A DNA stretch of 64,000 nt from Acephala macrosclerotiorum (taxonomy: Eukaryota; Ascomycota; Leotiomycetes; Helotiales; Mollisiaceae), in the NCBI GenBank assembly GCA_014904845.1, contig MU119408.1:1-64000 (forward strand), read 5' to 3'. Each line of letters begins with the position of its first letter. Position 1 is the stretch's first letter. This document shows, one piece after another, positions 1 to 11,420 of this stretch. The notes beneath the pieces are model-generated. The model ran no database searches. It saw only the letters and a program-made list of their open reading frames with translations, and was not told the origin of the DNA. Both the position numbers and the translations under genes were made by a program.

Positions 1-95
1 GAGAGATGGAGAGATGGAGAGATGGAGAGATGGAGAGATGGAGAGATGGAGAGATGGAGAGATGGAGAGATGGAGAGATGGAGAGATGGAGAGAT
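1..95. repeat. 8-bp tandem repeat (GAGAGATG)n
   Basis: The window opens inside a near-perfect array of the octamer GAGAGATG, about 11-12 copies, which decays into GAGATAGAGAAAT-type variants up to about position 126. It is probably longer to the left of the window. The unit is not a multiple of three, so the open frame across it is a simple-repeat artefact. Confidence 0.95.
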
Positions 96-126
96 AGAGA
101 AATAGAGAAATGGAATAGAGAGAGAG

Positions 127-1105
127 ACGCGCTCGACGCGATAAAAACAAGGCATTGCACAGACCAAGTAAACAATCCTTTTTTTAGCCAATTAAAAACG
201 CGCATTAACCTTAAATAAGAGGTTTCTCGATCTCCTCGACGTGTCTCGGCTTATTTTAATTTAAAAAGAAATGAGAATTATTTCGATTATTGAATATTTA
301 TACATTTTTATCTTTAATTAATCTATTTATTTTACTAATACTAAAGTCTAGTATTTATAATATTTCGATAACTATTTAGCGCTTGTAAATAAAAAGCGGT
401 GGATTCAGATATATATTAGTACTTTGCCACCGTAAAGTAGGACGAGTTCTTGCACTATCTACATGCGAGCGAAGTAAGGGATTCGGAGGAATGAATTCAT
501 AATAAAGTGATATTCAAAATCGAATTCGATGAATATGTCAATGGGCAAACGTAAGAGCTTTGGTTTTCCCCGAAATTTTCGAATCTTGTGTATCGTTTCT
601 ATTATGAGCTCGTTGTTGGTCTAAGCTATGCTAGTACCACTGAAGCATCGGAATAAATTGCCTTTATAAGATTGACTTGATGGTTTCTTTCGGCAATATT
701 TTCTTAATCGATACAGACTACGTCGACCATAACGAACGGAGTAAACAAGTCGCACCCCCCGGCAAGTCCTAGGGCCACCTAATCCGTTCCACATTAGGCG
801 GGTGAAATAAGTAGCAACCTTAGCCTTGGCGACGAGACTGCCTCGAGCATAATAAGCTCAGTATTCGCTCCTCTCGTGGCCTCAGTCACAATGTCTCGCA
901 ATACCAAACAACGATAGATACTTAAAACTACGCAGCACTACGATACAGAAGTATACTATACATATTATATTACTATAACCGCCACCGCCAATAATTCCAA
1001 GCCCTACTTCTCTCTAGCCAGCGGCGACTGGTCCGCTTATTGAGCATGTGGTCTACTGGTACTCGTGAGTCGTAACATAATATGTCCACGATTTTACCCT
1101 AAATC
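127..1105. other. Gene-free stretch with an AT-rich relic
   Basis: No gene could be supported here. About 235-420 is AT-rich with few cytosines outside CpG, like the mutated repeat tracts elsewhere in the window, and is probably old transposon debris. The rest is ordinary composition, including the 3' flank of the minus-strand gene that ends at 1106. Confidence 0.6.
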
Positions 1106-3185
1106 TTACGGCACAAACGCAAGCCTCTTACAATCCTTAGTTAGCTTTACTTTCAGCCCACCCGCGACTCGATCCTGACCATTTCCATCCCAATTTTTCA
1201 TTACCTCCAATATATTCACTTCGTGGTCTGCTGCCGCTGCCCCCAAGATAGCGGATTTCAAGTCCAGCACGTTGATCGTGGGCATGCCGCGCCAGAATCG
1301 CGTCCAGATAATGATGAGCATGATACAGAGAGAAAGACCTAAATTGACACCTAGCACTGCATACACATAGTGCTGCTCTCCAAGGTGCAAGACGATGCTC
1401 GTCACGCTTGCGTCTGTGCGGCGCGTATCGTTACCCAGCATCAGCTGCGCGGCTCCCAAGCTGCCAAATGTGTGGTCGATGAGTATCTCGAAACCATCCG
1501 CAACGGCTTTCATCCCGTCAGCGGGAGAGTTGACAGACATTTCAAAAGCTCTGCCGAGCACGCTAGTATATCCTGACGTTAGCGTGGCGGAAAGAAAGCT
1601 GGGAGCGAAGAAAGAGCTATTTGCGAGTGCGCGAGAAGAGTCGATGTCGAGACCTGCGCCGACTGTGTAGATTTGGACTTCATCTGCGGTGGCGGGAGTG
1701 ACTGTGATGATCTTAGTTGGCATGTCGACATATACACGGAACAGAGACGGAGTAAAAGCGACCTCGCACTCCACCTTGTTCAAGAGTGCGTAGTCGCTCC
1801 CTGCCGCAACACCGTACATATACCTGGTTTGGCTCGCGACGGCGCCGATGGCTACCAACGTGGAGTTGTCGTTGACCCCCCATGTAGGGAAGCCTGCCCA
1901 CTTGCCGTTGGGTAAAGAACCGTTGGCGATGAATCCCACAGGATTCCACGGATAGTGACCTTGGCCCCAAGAAGCCATTGGATAAAACCTGAAATCGCCC
2001 GTCCGGTTATAGTCACATGTGACAATCGATGCGTAACCAGACTCGAAATATGAGAATTGTTGGATCGAAGCATTCGATATTGAGAGACTCTTGGAAGGAT
2101 AGGTTGGGTCTACTAAGCCGGTTGTAGATGCAACCCCATAGGACCGGCCATTATAAGTGAATCCAGTATTATCTAACTTAGTAATTTGAGGCTTCGACGA
2201 CTTGTTGTTAGATACTTGCGTGATTGAGTTAAGAAGGAGTCCCGATTTATCTACGTATTTCATTTAGTATCTTTACTATTAAATATGACATGTTCTTCGT
2301 CTTACATTTCCAGGGAAGGTAAGTAAACGTCCCTAGCCCGGAGAAATTACCTTGTAAAGCTGCATCACATGGCTCCCCAGGTACACAAAGTTGGCCCCAA
2401 AGTTTGTTTGAGAATGCACTATAAGCCGGGACCTGGAAAGAGCCGACCGAGTCTGATGTCGTGATGATAGGCGTAATAGCTCCTGCCCACAAAGCATTGG
2501 AGATCCGAATCAAAACCAGATAGAGACAGAGAGCAAGCAGGCTTGGGATGGGAAGGTCTGCGTCAAGATACCCCGAAATAACGGCGTTCCATAGCTTTAG
2601 ACCGTCAAGTGATACGGATTTTGAAGACAATCGTAGATTGACCTCAAAACGGATGGCGCTAGTTATTGCAAAAGTTTGAAGAGCTCCAAGGGCCGTTGAG
2701 AGTAATTGAACGATTGTTTGGATCGTTCCTCGGTTGTCTTGAATCCATGGTATGAGAGAATCGTTCAAAGACGTCTTTGATGCAGTCAATCCGGCAAGAA
2801 CAGCACTAACAATTGTCGGAACAATAAGTGCTGCAAGTAGGAGAATCTTCTTCTTCAGCATTTTCCGGCGTTTTGTTTGTTCCAGATCTATCTTGTTAGT
2901 ATCTTGTCGAACTTTAAACGTGTAGCAGTCCTATGTAAGAAGAGGAGTAAATACCTGCGAGTATGTAAGGCTAGGTAGATCCAGTTCCTCCATAGCCTCC
3001 CATCCGCCCGGGGCTGTGACAATGCTGGCAGGAGTTGGCAATAGACGCTGTGTTTCAAGTAATATTTCGTAGCAGAAGTTTTGTTGGATTACGGTAGTGT
3101 GGCACCGGCCAGCAGCGTAGAGTTGAGCGCGAAGCTGCATGCTCGTGACCAATAGATTTTGCGAGGCTTTGACAAATTTAGTCAA
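1106..3185 (-). CDS. Multi-span membrane protein of an uncharacterised fungal family, 5' end unresolved
   Basis: Three exons join in phase: 2955..3185, 2306..2891 and 1106..2250 (654 codons with stop). The 55-bp second intron has a good donor (GTAAGA), a TACTAAAT branch and a TAG acceptor. The first intron has a GTATTT donor, and its acceptor lies very close to TACTAAC, so that junction is less certain. Residues about 91-112, 133-157 and 192-210 are strongly hydrophobic. A long loop with several N-glycosylation sequons follows, then another membrane span near residues 567-590 and a short cytosolic tail. This arrangement resembles a fungal family of large plasma-membrane proteins of unknown function. 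There is no ATG at 3185; the frame stays open upstream to a possible CAG acceptor, so a 5' exon is missing from this model or the gene is truncated. A substrate or role cannot be inferred. Confidence 0.6.
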
Positions 3186-4077
3186 GTTGAGACAAGTAGC
3201 TAATTTGACGCTATACTGATATCAGAGTCTCGGCTGCCTCACAAACTGAGAGAGCTCTCCTGGGTGATGATTGGAGGCTGCTCAAGTGTTTATTAGGTTG
3301 TACTTCGCCTCAGACACGGTTACTGCCAGCACGTCAGGGTCGACAAAGCTGACATCCGGGTGCTGTTGATTGGACTCCTAAAGGCCTGCAACTGAAAACC
3401 GTTACTCAGCCGCGGCGCAAGTTTATAAGTGGGACGAAACCCCTTTTCCAATTTTAGCTGGCGGCAAGACCTTCCTCTGGGTTCAGGCCCCTGTTCACCC
3501 ACCATAGACTCACCTCCCTGGCCTGGGTTGGCTCACCCACAGGGATGGACTCGGCAGGCAGCTTAATTTGGCGAATCAGATCAATCAGCTCCCCAAATTT
3601 CAAGCCATTTCAATGACAGACTTTTGGTGTTCCTTGCGCCAAGACGCTAAAAGTGCCTACCGTCGCTGAGGGGGCAGCAGCGACAGCTTAGACGGAAAGG
3701 GAAAACAGTTGCGTTGAGTTTCCGAGATAGAACTTGTTGTATCCAAGTGGAGTGGATCTCATCAATATGTCAGACAGACTCTATTGTAGACTGCAATCGC
3801 AAGGCTGGTGGAAGTGAAATTCGCGCACTTTAAGCAAGGATTCGTAGATCGAGACTAAGAATAAGCAAGACGACGCGAAGCAAAACGAAATCCCTCAGAA
3901 GACAGAGGTCCAAACCTCAAGTTTCCGAGGTATTCCGTTCGGTACCGATCGAAATACGTGCAGATGAAATTGACCCAAAAACTCGAATGATGTTCCATTT
4001 TCATCTGTCATACAATCCTCAGAGTGCTTGCTTCTCTCTATACTTCAGGATAGCATAAAGGACGTCGAAAAGGTTCG
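3186..4077. other. Intergenic, no supported gene
   Basis: I see short unrelated open frames only. The region may hold the missing 5' exon of the minus-strand membrane protein gene, but no convincing splice-linked exon was found. Confidence 0.5.
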
Positions 4078-4336
4078 TCAGGATTGGGCATTTCTTTCCC
4101 TGGAGCAGAATATCGTGCGTCTAGCCACGAAAACCCCATTCGTATGATAGCGCGATGTATGATGGGCATTTGGACATTTCAAATGCTTCAAGGTGGCCGC
4201 AAATTGTTCCAAACTGATCCAGATTGAGAGTGAGGAGGCGGATTGAAGCAGATTCAAGGTTGAGAGGGACGTCGGGATACTCTGCTGGAGTGTTTGTGGT
4301 GTTGCTTGCCTTGGAGATTGGCTGTATAGAGTCCAA
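4078..4336 (-). pseudogene. HET-domain N-terminal fragment
   Basis: The frame starting at 4336 reads a short leader, then an IRLLTL strand and, about 30 residues later, YIALSYEWG. This is the hallmark start of the fungal heterokaryon-incompatibility (HET) domain, usually Y-x-ALSYxWG. Translation stops three residues after the tryptophan, and no downstream HET motif (WIDxxCINQ) follows on this strand. It is therefore a short relic, not a gene. HET proteins trigger incompatibility cell death, and this piece cannot do so by itself. The 9.2-10.6 kb region carries a second broken HET gene. Confidence 0.65.
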
Positions 4337-4347
4337 GATGAATGCAT

Positions 4348-4943
4348 AAGCTGAGGCTCATATCACATATATATTGAATAGGGTAGCGTAGCAGTGGGGC
4401 CGAAGCCCAAGTATACCTTATAAGGCGCAGAAGAAAGAGCTCTCAAGAGCGCGAAGGCTGAGCAAATCTCGGTGGAGGTGGGCACTGTCAGGATTTCACG
4501 TAGAACTGATGTAATTGATGGTTCTCCAAAAGTGGTATATATTAAAAATAGATGGCTTAGCCTGAACAGCACGCTAGTCTTATGCCCTAACAGTTTACTA
4601 AGCAACCATAGAACGCTGGTTCTGACAGGCGCTGATTTTAGCTAGCTATAGCAGCTATAACCGAGAAGTCGAAACAGCCCCTAGCTCACTTCTCTAGGAA
4701 ACTACAACCGGGTCACAAGGGAGCCAAAACAGGCCGCCAGGGTGCCAAAACGGGTCCCTACATATAGTACTTAGGCTAACTCAAAGAGTGCTCAGGATGC
4801 TCAGGCAGGGCTCAGGAACGCTCACCCTCGGCTCAGGTTAGAGCGGCGACTGCTCAGGGCCAAAGACAAAGTAGACTTTAGTAGGCTCATTTGTCGTCTG
4901 AGATTATACAGGCAATATATAGAACATTCAACAGGCGAGCAAA
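4348..4943. other. Intergenic with clustered GCTCAGG motifs
   Basis: No gene is seen. Between about 4785 and 4860 the motif GCTCAGG or close variants recurs at irregular spacing. A similar GCTCAGG/CTCACC-rich patch occurs near 46,580-46,650, so this may be debris of a dispersed repeat. Confidence 0.45.
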
Positions 4944-6793
4944 ATGATACACCTACCATCGGTCTTTAGGAAGCTTCATAAATTGACACCGGGACCAAAT
5001 GTTCCTCGTATTATCATCTCAAATGATCACGTCAAGGATAGAACATTCAGCTCTCCACTCGGGTCAGAGCCAAGTCATGTCGAAAAGGTGACAACTCCAG
5101 CTGGCTCTCATGAAGTGCCTATGGGCCAAGAGCAGTACGCACATGGTTTGCGACTCATTACCATTACTGTTGCCGTAGCTATATCTGTACTTCTAGTAGC
5201 ATTGGTATACATTTCAAGGCTTTGGAGCTGCCGATCAGCAACACATGAACTTCTCTGACTCTTCGCTACCAGGACAACACCATCATCGCAACAGCAATAC
5301 CTCGCATCGCCGATAAATTTCATTCACTTGATGACGTTGGCTGGTACGGATCAGCTTATCTCCTCACCACATGTGCTACCCAGCTTCTCTTCGGCAAGCT
5401 CTACACACACTTCAACATCAAAATTGTCTACCTCACAGCAATCACACTCTTCGAGCTTGGCTCGCTTGTGTGCGGCGCTGCACCCACTTCAAATGCACTT
5501 ATCACCGGAAGAGCAATCGCTGGGCTTAGTCACGCAGGAGTGTTCGATGGCGGAACCCCTATTACTTCAAGAACAGTTCCGCTTGTCAGACGGCCCATCT
5601 ATGTAGGAATCATAGGAGAAATGTATGGAATTGCATCAGTTGTTGGACCTCTTCTAGACGGAGCGTTCACCGACCACCTTTCGTGGCGATGGTGCTTTTA
5701 TATTCAACTTACCCCTTGGCGCCGTCACCATCCTTGGGATCCTGCTATTTCTCAAAACTCCCAAGAAAGCCGACCAGAGGTCTATCGGATACAAAGCTAA
5801 ACTGAAAAAAATAGACCCTGTGGGCACTGTGCTCTTCATCCCAGGCATCATGTGTCTGTTGATTGCCCTACAGTGGGGTGGGATAAGGTACCCTTGGAGA
5901 GATGCTCGCATTATTGCTCTACTTATTTTCTTTGCGGTTTTAATTTTCGCGTTCATTGTTGTTCAGATATATAACAAGGAGAATGCCACCGTTTCCGCTC
6001 ATATTATCGCTCAGAGATCGATGGCCTTCGGCGCTTGGTATACTTTCTCGGTGAATCTCAACTCATCTCTCAAATACTACGATTTGTTGAGAGCTGACTT
6101 TTGATGCAGCTATCCTCATCCTTCTTCGTTGCCATTTACTATCTACCGATCTAGTTTCAAGTAATCAAAGCTGCCTCCCCGATTCATTCAGGCATCATGA
6201 ACATCCCTATGCTCCTTGGGGTTGTAGCCATGGCCATGGTCTCAGGGTTGCTGATCACACTCATAGGTTACTACATCCCTTTCATGATCATGTCAACAGT
6301 TGTTGCCTCGCTCGGGATGGAACTTCTTTCAACCTTAAAACCCAAATCTCCACACTCCGTGTGGATCGGCTACGAAGCACTTTTCGGACTTGGTATCGGA
6401 GCGGGTCTGATGCAGGTGGTTCTCATAGCACAGACCGTTCTTAGCGTCGACGACGTTCCTACCGGCACTGCTGCTTTGATTTTCTTTCAAACTCTAGGAG
6501 GCGCCATGATGCCCAGCGTTGCGCAGAACGTGTTCCAAAATCGACTTCTGGCCAATTTGAGAGAAGTGTTTCCAGGGCTAGGCTCTTCGCTCGTGCTGGG
6601 GAATGGGGCGACCGGCTTGCAAACTTTGGTACCACCCGAATATCTACAGCCTGTCTTGAATGCATTCAACAAAGCAATCTCGCAGACATTCTATGTTGGA
6701 GTTGCGATGGCTAGCTTGTCTGTATTTGGAAGTTTGGGGATAGAATGGAAGTCCGTCAGGACGCAAAATAGGAACGAGGGGTCAGAACACTAG
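4944..6793 (+). pseudogene. MFS drug/toxin efflux transporter (14-span DHA2 type), broken
   Basis: The region follows the architecture of fungal toxin-efflux MFS pumps. A soluble leader and first span (4944..5204) are followed by a 68-bp intron, then the [15 protein letters not shown] motif, [13 protein letters not shown], the GRAIAG motif C region and [16 protein letters not shown]. After a second intron (6051..6109) come the remaining spans to 6793. Two lesions break it. A one-base frame change lies at about 5694-5700, just after the SWRWC motif. An in-frame TAG at 6152-6154 replaces the conserved tryptophan of the PIWFQ motif. Introns keep canonical ends and most motifs are well preserved, so inactivation looks fairly recent. 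The Trp-to-stop change (TGG to TAG) is what RIP-type C-to-T mutation of the opposite strand would give. The original substrate cannot be told. Confidence 0.85.
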
Positions 6794-7334
6794 TGTGCAG
6801 GGGAGGTACGGAATATGTACGAGAGCACTCGCAAAGAACAAGTGCTGATTGATATTCCATCACTATATTGCTCAGGAGGTCGTGATGACATTCCTTACCT
6901 CAAAATGCCAGACTTGAAGGGAGAATGACGACGGTTCAATGACTCTCGGTCGCATGTGATCGTGATGATACAATTGGAAGGTGGTATCAAGAAAACTCTA
7001 GCTCCCTTGAAGACGAACCTTTTATTTTTCACGAAGGATCAGCATGCTGGCGATGATTGTGCATGTTTCTGAACTCACTCTGCCAAGCACTCTCGCTTAG
7101 GGCACTATGCAGCGAATGAGGAGATCACAGGCTCCGTTGGGCGCATGAACAGCCGAGAAAATAGGGGTGGCGACCAGTCCAGCTGCCACCTTCCCAAAAT
7201 GATTGGGTATGGTTTTTCTTGATGTCCAGGGGATCTTCGAGTCTTCCAAATATACAAATACTGTGATTCAACATCTCGTCGTGTTGCTCAATCCCTTTGA
7301 CTTGTTGACTTGCTGCTGTCGACCTTTCACCAAC
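6794..7334. other. Intergenic / 5' region of the GH5 gene
   Basis: No gene is supported. An open frame runs in phase from 7203 into the GH5 gene, but the signal peptide begins at the ATG at 7335, so 7203-7334 is best read as leader or promoter. Confidence 0.55.
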
Positions 7335-8811
7335 ATGGTCAGCACAAAATTTCTCGTCACTCTCTTATGCAGACTTTCCTTCACTTACTGCATACCTGCC
7401 ACAACTAGAGAACGAGCATTGCAGCCACTGCCTCTCTCAAGCCACGACAGATGGATCATCGATGCGGAAGGCAACCACGTGCCCTACGTTGGCGTAAACT
7501 GGCCTGGAGCAGCAGACACGATGCTACCGGAAGGACTTCAATACCAATCCATCACCAACATTGTACAGACTATATCCGAAATTGGTTTCAATGCTGTTCG
7601 ACTTACTTTCGCGATCGAGATGGTGGATGATATTCTTGATAATGGCGGCGATGTAACACTTCGCGATACCTTGACACGAGCTCTTGGTCAGGCTAACGGG
7701 ACTGTGGCTTTGCAAAAAATACTTTCCAATAATCCGCAGTTCTCAGATAATACTACTAGATTGCAAGTATGAGGGGCTTTCATTCTCATTCTCGATTATA
7801 AGTGGCTACTGCTGGACTTGATCTGATGATTCCATTAGGTTTTTGATACAGTAGCTGCAGAGCTGGCTGCTCAAGATATCTATCTGCACTTGGACAATCA
7901 TGTCTCGAAAGCTATGTGGTGCTGCGATTTGAAAGATGGAAACTCGTGGTTTGGTGATACCTATTTTGATACCGCCAAGTGGGCCCGAGGACTCTCTTAT
8001 ATGGCAGCGCATGTCAGTGATTTTTTACATTGAAGACAAGAAGATTATCCACTTCAAATTTTCAATCTCAGATATGCTAAAATCTACTCACAGGGCAAAG
8101 AAAATTGGCCAACATTCAGTAGTATCGGTCTCCGGAACGAGCTTCGCTTACCCCTAACCGGCGCATCAACACTTCAACCATACACATGGAGCACTTGGGT
8201 GCGCTATATGACGATGGCTGCCAATACTGTATACGCAGTCAATCCTAACATTTTGATATTTTTCTCGGGGCTAGACTCAGACTTTAATATCGAACCCGCA
8301 GTTGGAGGATCAACGCTTCTTGACCCAACGTTCTCATTCATAGTTGCATCGTATCCCTGGGCTAACAAATTTGTCCTCGAGATACATGAGTATGACGAAA
8401 ATATATCTGGTGTATGCTTCATATATGAAAATATACTTCTTTCATTTGGCTTCGATGCGACGACCAAGGTTGGCGGTAACCGAGCGCCACTCGTGGTTAC
8501 CGAATGGGGGCACGATGAAAGTGATGCGAGCGGAGCGTACAAAAGTCCATATTCAAGCTGCCTTACTCAGTTTATGGTCCAAAGACAACTCGGTTGGATG
8601 GTTTGGGTTCTTGCTGGTAGTTATTATGTACGTACCGGTACGCAAGACTCGGATGAAACTTATGGTGAATTACCCTACATCTTTTACTTCCCGCAAGTCT
8701 AATTAGGAACCAGGCATGCTTGACCACACTTGGAGCAATTATCGAGGCACTGAATCGCTCGCTGCACTGAAGAAGGTAATTCAGCAAACTTATGCAGCTT
8801 ATAGTCAATAG
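7335..8811 (+). CDS. Secreted GH5 endo-beta-1,4-glucanase-like glycoside hydrolase
   Basis: Four exons join cleanly: 7335..7766, 7839..8012, 8094..8664 and 8714..8811 (424 aa). All introns are GT-AG (72, 81 and 49 bp). The ATG at 7335 was chosen because it gives a signal peptide (hydrophobic FLVTLL core, then an Ala-Thr cleavage area). GH5 landmarks follow: YVGVNWPG near the N-terminus, GFNAVRLTF, HLDNH, GLRNEL with the expected acid/base Glu218, IHEYD, and VVTEWG with the expected nucleophile Glu339. The C-terminus is YGMLDHTWSNYRG. The last intron matters: without it the protein appears to end early at 8702 and loses that conserved tail. It probably cleaves beta-glucans or cellulose outside the cell; the GH5 subfamily cannot be assigned by eye. 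It looks intact despite broken genes on both sides. Confidence 0.85.
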
Positions 8812-9180
8812 AAACAGTTCTGATCAGAATCTTTGTGTTTAAAAAAGTATTTCGCGTGTAGAGAATGACTATTTCCATATGCGACTTTAGGATGGAGAGC
8901 ACAACACTTGAGCAGGACGAGCGAAGAAACGGGACAATCAGTCGGCTCATTGGACGGGAGATAGCCACGAATCAAATGCCGGTGCAAGGTTGTTCGCGCC
9001 GAAGTGGAGGCTGATTTCTGACAGGTCCTTGGGTACGAGACGCACTGTCATTGTCTTTCCTTCTTTAAGTGCCTCAACACAACCTTCCACACTTGCTACT
9101 TCCTTAGAATAGCGAGCTAAAACGACTAGCTGCTATCTTGGAAAGAATAATCTGGCCTCTGTGGATTCCTTTTTCTCTCA
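8812..9180. other. Intergenic, nothing recognised
   Basis: About 370 bp between the GH5 stop and the HET pseudogene. I see no gene, repeat or RNA. Confidence 0.5.
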
Positions 9181-10595
9181 ATGCCAGCCGACGACCTCCA
9201 GAAGCTTGAACACGCCCCACTTCCTCCCTTCGCGGACAACTGCCACCCCATCAGACTGCTCACTCTTGAGCCTTCCCACGACTCATCTGAAATCCGGTCA
9301 ACCTGCTTGACAATTCAAAATACAAAGCCTTGTCGTATATCTAGGGAGAACCATCTATTACTATCCCACTTATCGTCAATGAAAAGCGATATGTGACGCT
9401 GAATTGCCATGCAGACCTTCGACGCCTAAGGGCAGCCAGGGAATTAAATCTTTGGATTGACTCGATTTGCATCAACCAGAAAGACAATGCAGAAAAGTCA
9501 ACGCAAATTCCCTTGATGGGCGATATCTACTCCCAAGCTCGAGAAGTCATCGTGTTTCTGGGACATAATGAGACGGAGCTGCCCCAAGGTTGTGCAGCAA
9601 AGGAGATTGCTGCACTTGCATGCCTTAGAGAATTGTACCGTCGCATTAGTGTGACGGACAAGAATATCCTCACAAGTAATGATTACATCCTGAAGAATCG
9701 AATGTTTGGAGAGTCTCTAGAGTTTCGAAGGTCGGCACCGAAGGGCATCTTTGACCATAAATGGTCCAAACGCCTTTGGGTCCATCAAGAAGCATTAATA
9801 GCGACACATTGCACAGTCTTCCTAAACCACGAGACTCTATCATACTGGGTCCTCATCGTATTAGGCAATATGTTGAAGGGAAAACTCAACCAGGTGCTGC
9901 AAGGTCAGCAATTGCCACAAGACGGGACATACCTTGAATTTCGTGGCATCTTGCAAAAGGCGCAGGCGAGGGCTTGGCCGATACTTCGCAAGAGACAACT
10001 GCAGCATACCGGAGGACCTTCTGCTGATGACCAACTTGAGCCTTCATCACTAGTCTAGCAACTCCCTTGAGGTCATATTTGGAGCCGGGAGGACGCCTGC
10101 TGTAACGAGAAGTCGAGAAAGGCATGTCTCTGCAGTAGTGAACATGCAGGACGAATCCGATGAAAGCCAGGCTCAAGTAAACTTGAGACCCTTCTTGGTA
10201 TGAGAGCTTCCAAGGGAATCGACTAAGAAGAGTTCCCTTCTTGGGTCATGGACTGGCGGATGAAACCCAGTGAGGAACCTCTGGTAGGACTTTACTCGCA
10301 TCTCTACAGTGCTGCCGCCGGAACCAAGCCACAATTCACACTCACAAACAACGGGACAGGTTTGGATATCAAGGGGTTATCGATTGATCCCGTTCCTGAT
10401 TCAGGAGAACCATATGGCTTAACGGATGGAGACATACGCAGAACAGCATTAGGTCTAAGGTGCTGGAAAAAATACTTTGAGGAAAAGTATACATATGTTC
10501 TCCGCAACTTGAACTTTCGATATTGCTTTATATTCCTCTGTTGGCGAAACTTGAAGAAATTCAGTTTTCGTTATATCTCATTCGGTTTCAGCTGA
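9181..10595 (+). pseudogene. HET-domain (heterokaryon incompatibility) gene, inactivated
   Basis: The N-terminal frame (from 9181) carries IRLLTLEP. Downstream (about 9300-9880) come ALSY, then GEPSITIP, LNCHADLRRLR, WIDSICINQKD, IPLMGDIYSQA, VIVFLGH and RLWVHQEA, the canonical HET-domain order. Two lesions are visible: a frame change between IRLLTLEP and ALSY (about 9295-9310), and a TAG at 9342-9344 where the conserved tryptophan of SYxWG should be. After 10058 the frame is lost again. A C-terminal piece reads from about 10248 (LYSHLYSAAAGTKPQF). A MITE lies immediately after it. Intact HET proteins start vegetative-incompatibility cell death; this copy is dead. The Trp-to-TAG change is the same type as in the MFS pseudogene. 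Confidence 0.85.
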
Positions 10596-10603
10596 ATGTA
10601 TTA

Positions 10604-11078
10604 CAGTCCCAGCTCACTGCTATTTAGCGAGTCCCAAATCCCCACCAAAAATGACCAAAACTCACCATATTGCAGCAATAAAATAAAGCAACTACAATGT
10701 TTGGAATTCTTTGAGATTTGGTGCATTACTTAATTATTATATACTCTTACTTTTTATCTCTTCGCTTTTATGTCTACTATTAAAATGGTTATGTAAATAA
10801 GTCGTGATTTAAGAGTTCTCAAATTCGCTAAGGTTTTGTACCTAAAATGTCCGAAAATCGGGCATTTAGCCGCACTTTACATTTTACCTCGATGTTTTAC
10901 GATAACCACAATTTATAAACATTATTCGAAGCGGTAGAATATAGCGCGAGCATCGAATAAAAAGCTTAAGAATAACGAGTTTACCGGAATTCGTTAGTAT
11001 TTAGGGTATTTCGGCAAGTGATTTGAATGACTTTTGCGGTAAAAAGGGTCTTCGCTAAATAGCAGTGAGCTGGGACTG
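10604..11078. mobile_element. 475-bp MITE with about 27-bp terminal inverted repeats and TA duplication
   Basis: The left end CAGTCCCAGCTCACTGC... and the right end ...GCAGTGAGCTGGGACTG are perfect inverted repeats of at least 26-27 bp (10604-10630 and 11052-11078). TA flanks each end (10602-10603 and 11079-11080). TA target duplication and a CAGT terminus fit the Tc1/mariner-pogo superfamily. The element is too short to encode a transposase and its inside has no useful open frame, so it is a non-autonomous MITE. The interior is AT-rich with signs of C-to-T decay. It sits at the 3' end of the broken HET gene. Confidence 0.9.
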
Positions 11079-11080
11079 TA

Positions 11081-11420
11081 GCAGATCGAAGCCTTTGCCT
11101 CACGACAAATAGGTTACGGTTAGCAGTCTTGCAGTCACCACGCGAGGAAAAAACGCCTTGCTCTCATCCAACGGTCTGCTATTGCGAACCTATAGTCTGT
11201 ACCACATCCAAATCAAGCCCCTTGAACCATTCATGGCATCTTCTTGCCCCATGGAAATGCTATTGCATACTGATCTCACCCTGATCGTGTTACTCTGTGC
11301 CTCTTGATGAGCGGTGTCGGCCATCGTGATGCTGCTGGCCCTGCGGATTCTATCTATTATTTGTATCATCTCAATTAATCGGGACCAAAAACTCTGAAAG
11401 GATCCCGATACACTTTACCT
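11081..11420. other. Intergenic / 3' flank of the minus-strand receptor gene
   Basis: About 340 bp between the MITE and the stop codon of the gene ending at 11421. It could hold the missing C-terminal end of the HET gene, but no conserved motif is visible. Confidence 0.45.

Noticed and set aside
6..218. 70-codon frame over the octamer repeat
   Set aside because: Simple-repeat translation artefact.
1370..1915. Several plus-strand open frames
   Set aside because: They are antisense shadows of the minus-strand membrane-protein exon and lack family-like composition.
8665..8713. Apparent early stop of the GH5 gene at 8700-8702
   Set aside because: A 49-bp GT-AG intron removes the stop and restores the conserved GMLDHTWSNYRG tail in phase.
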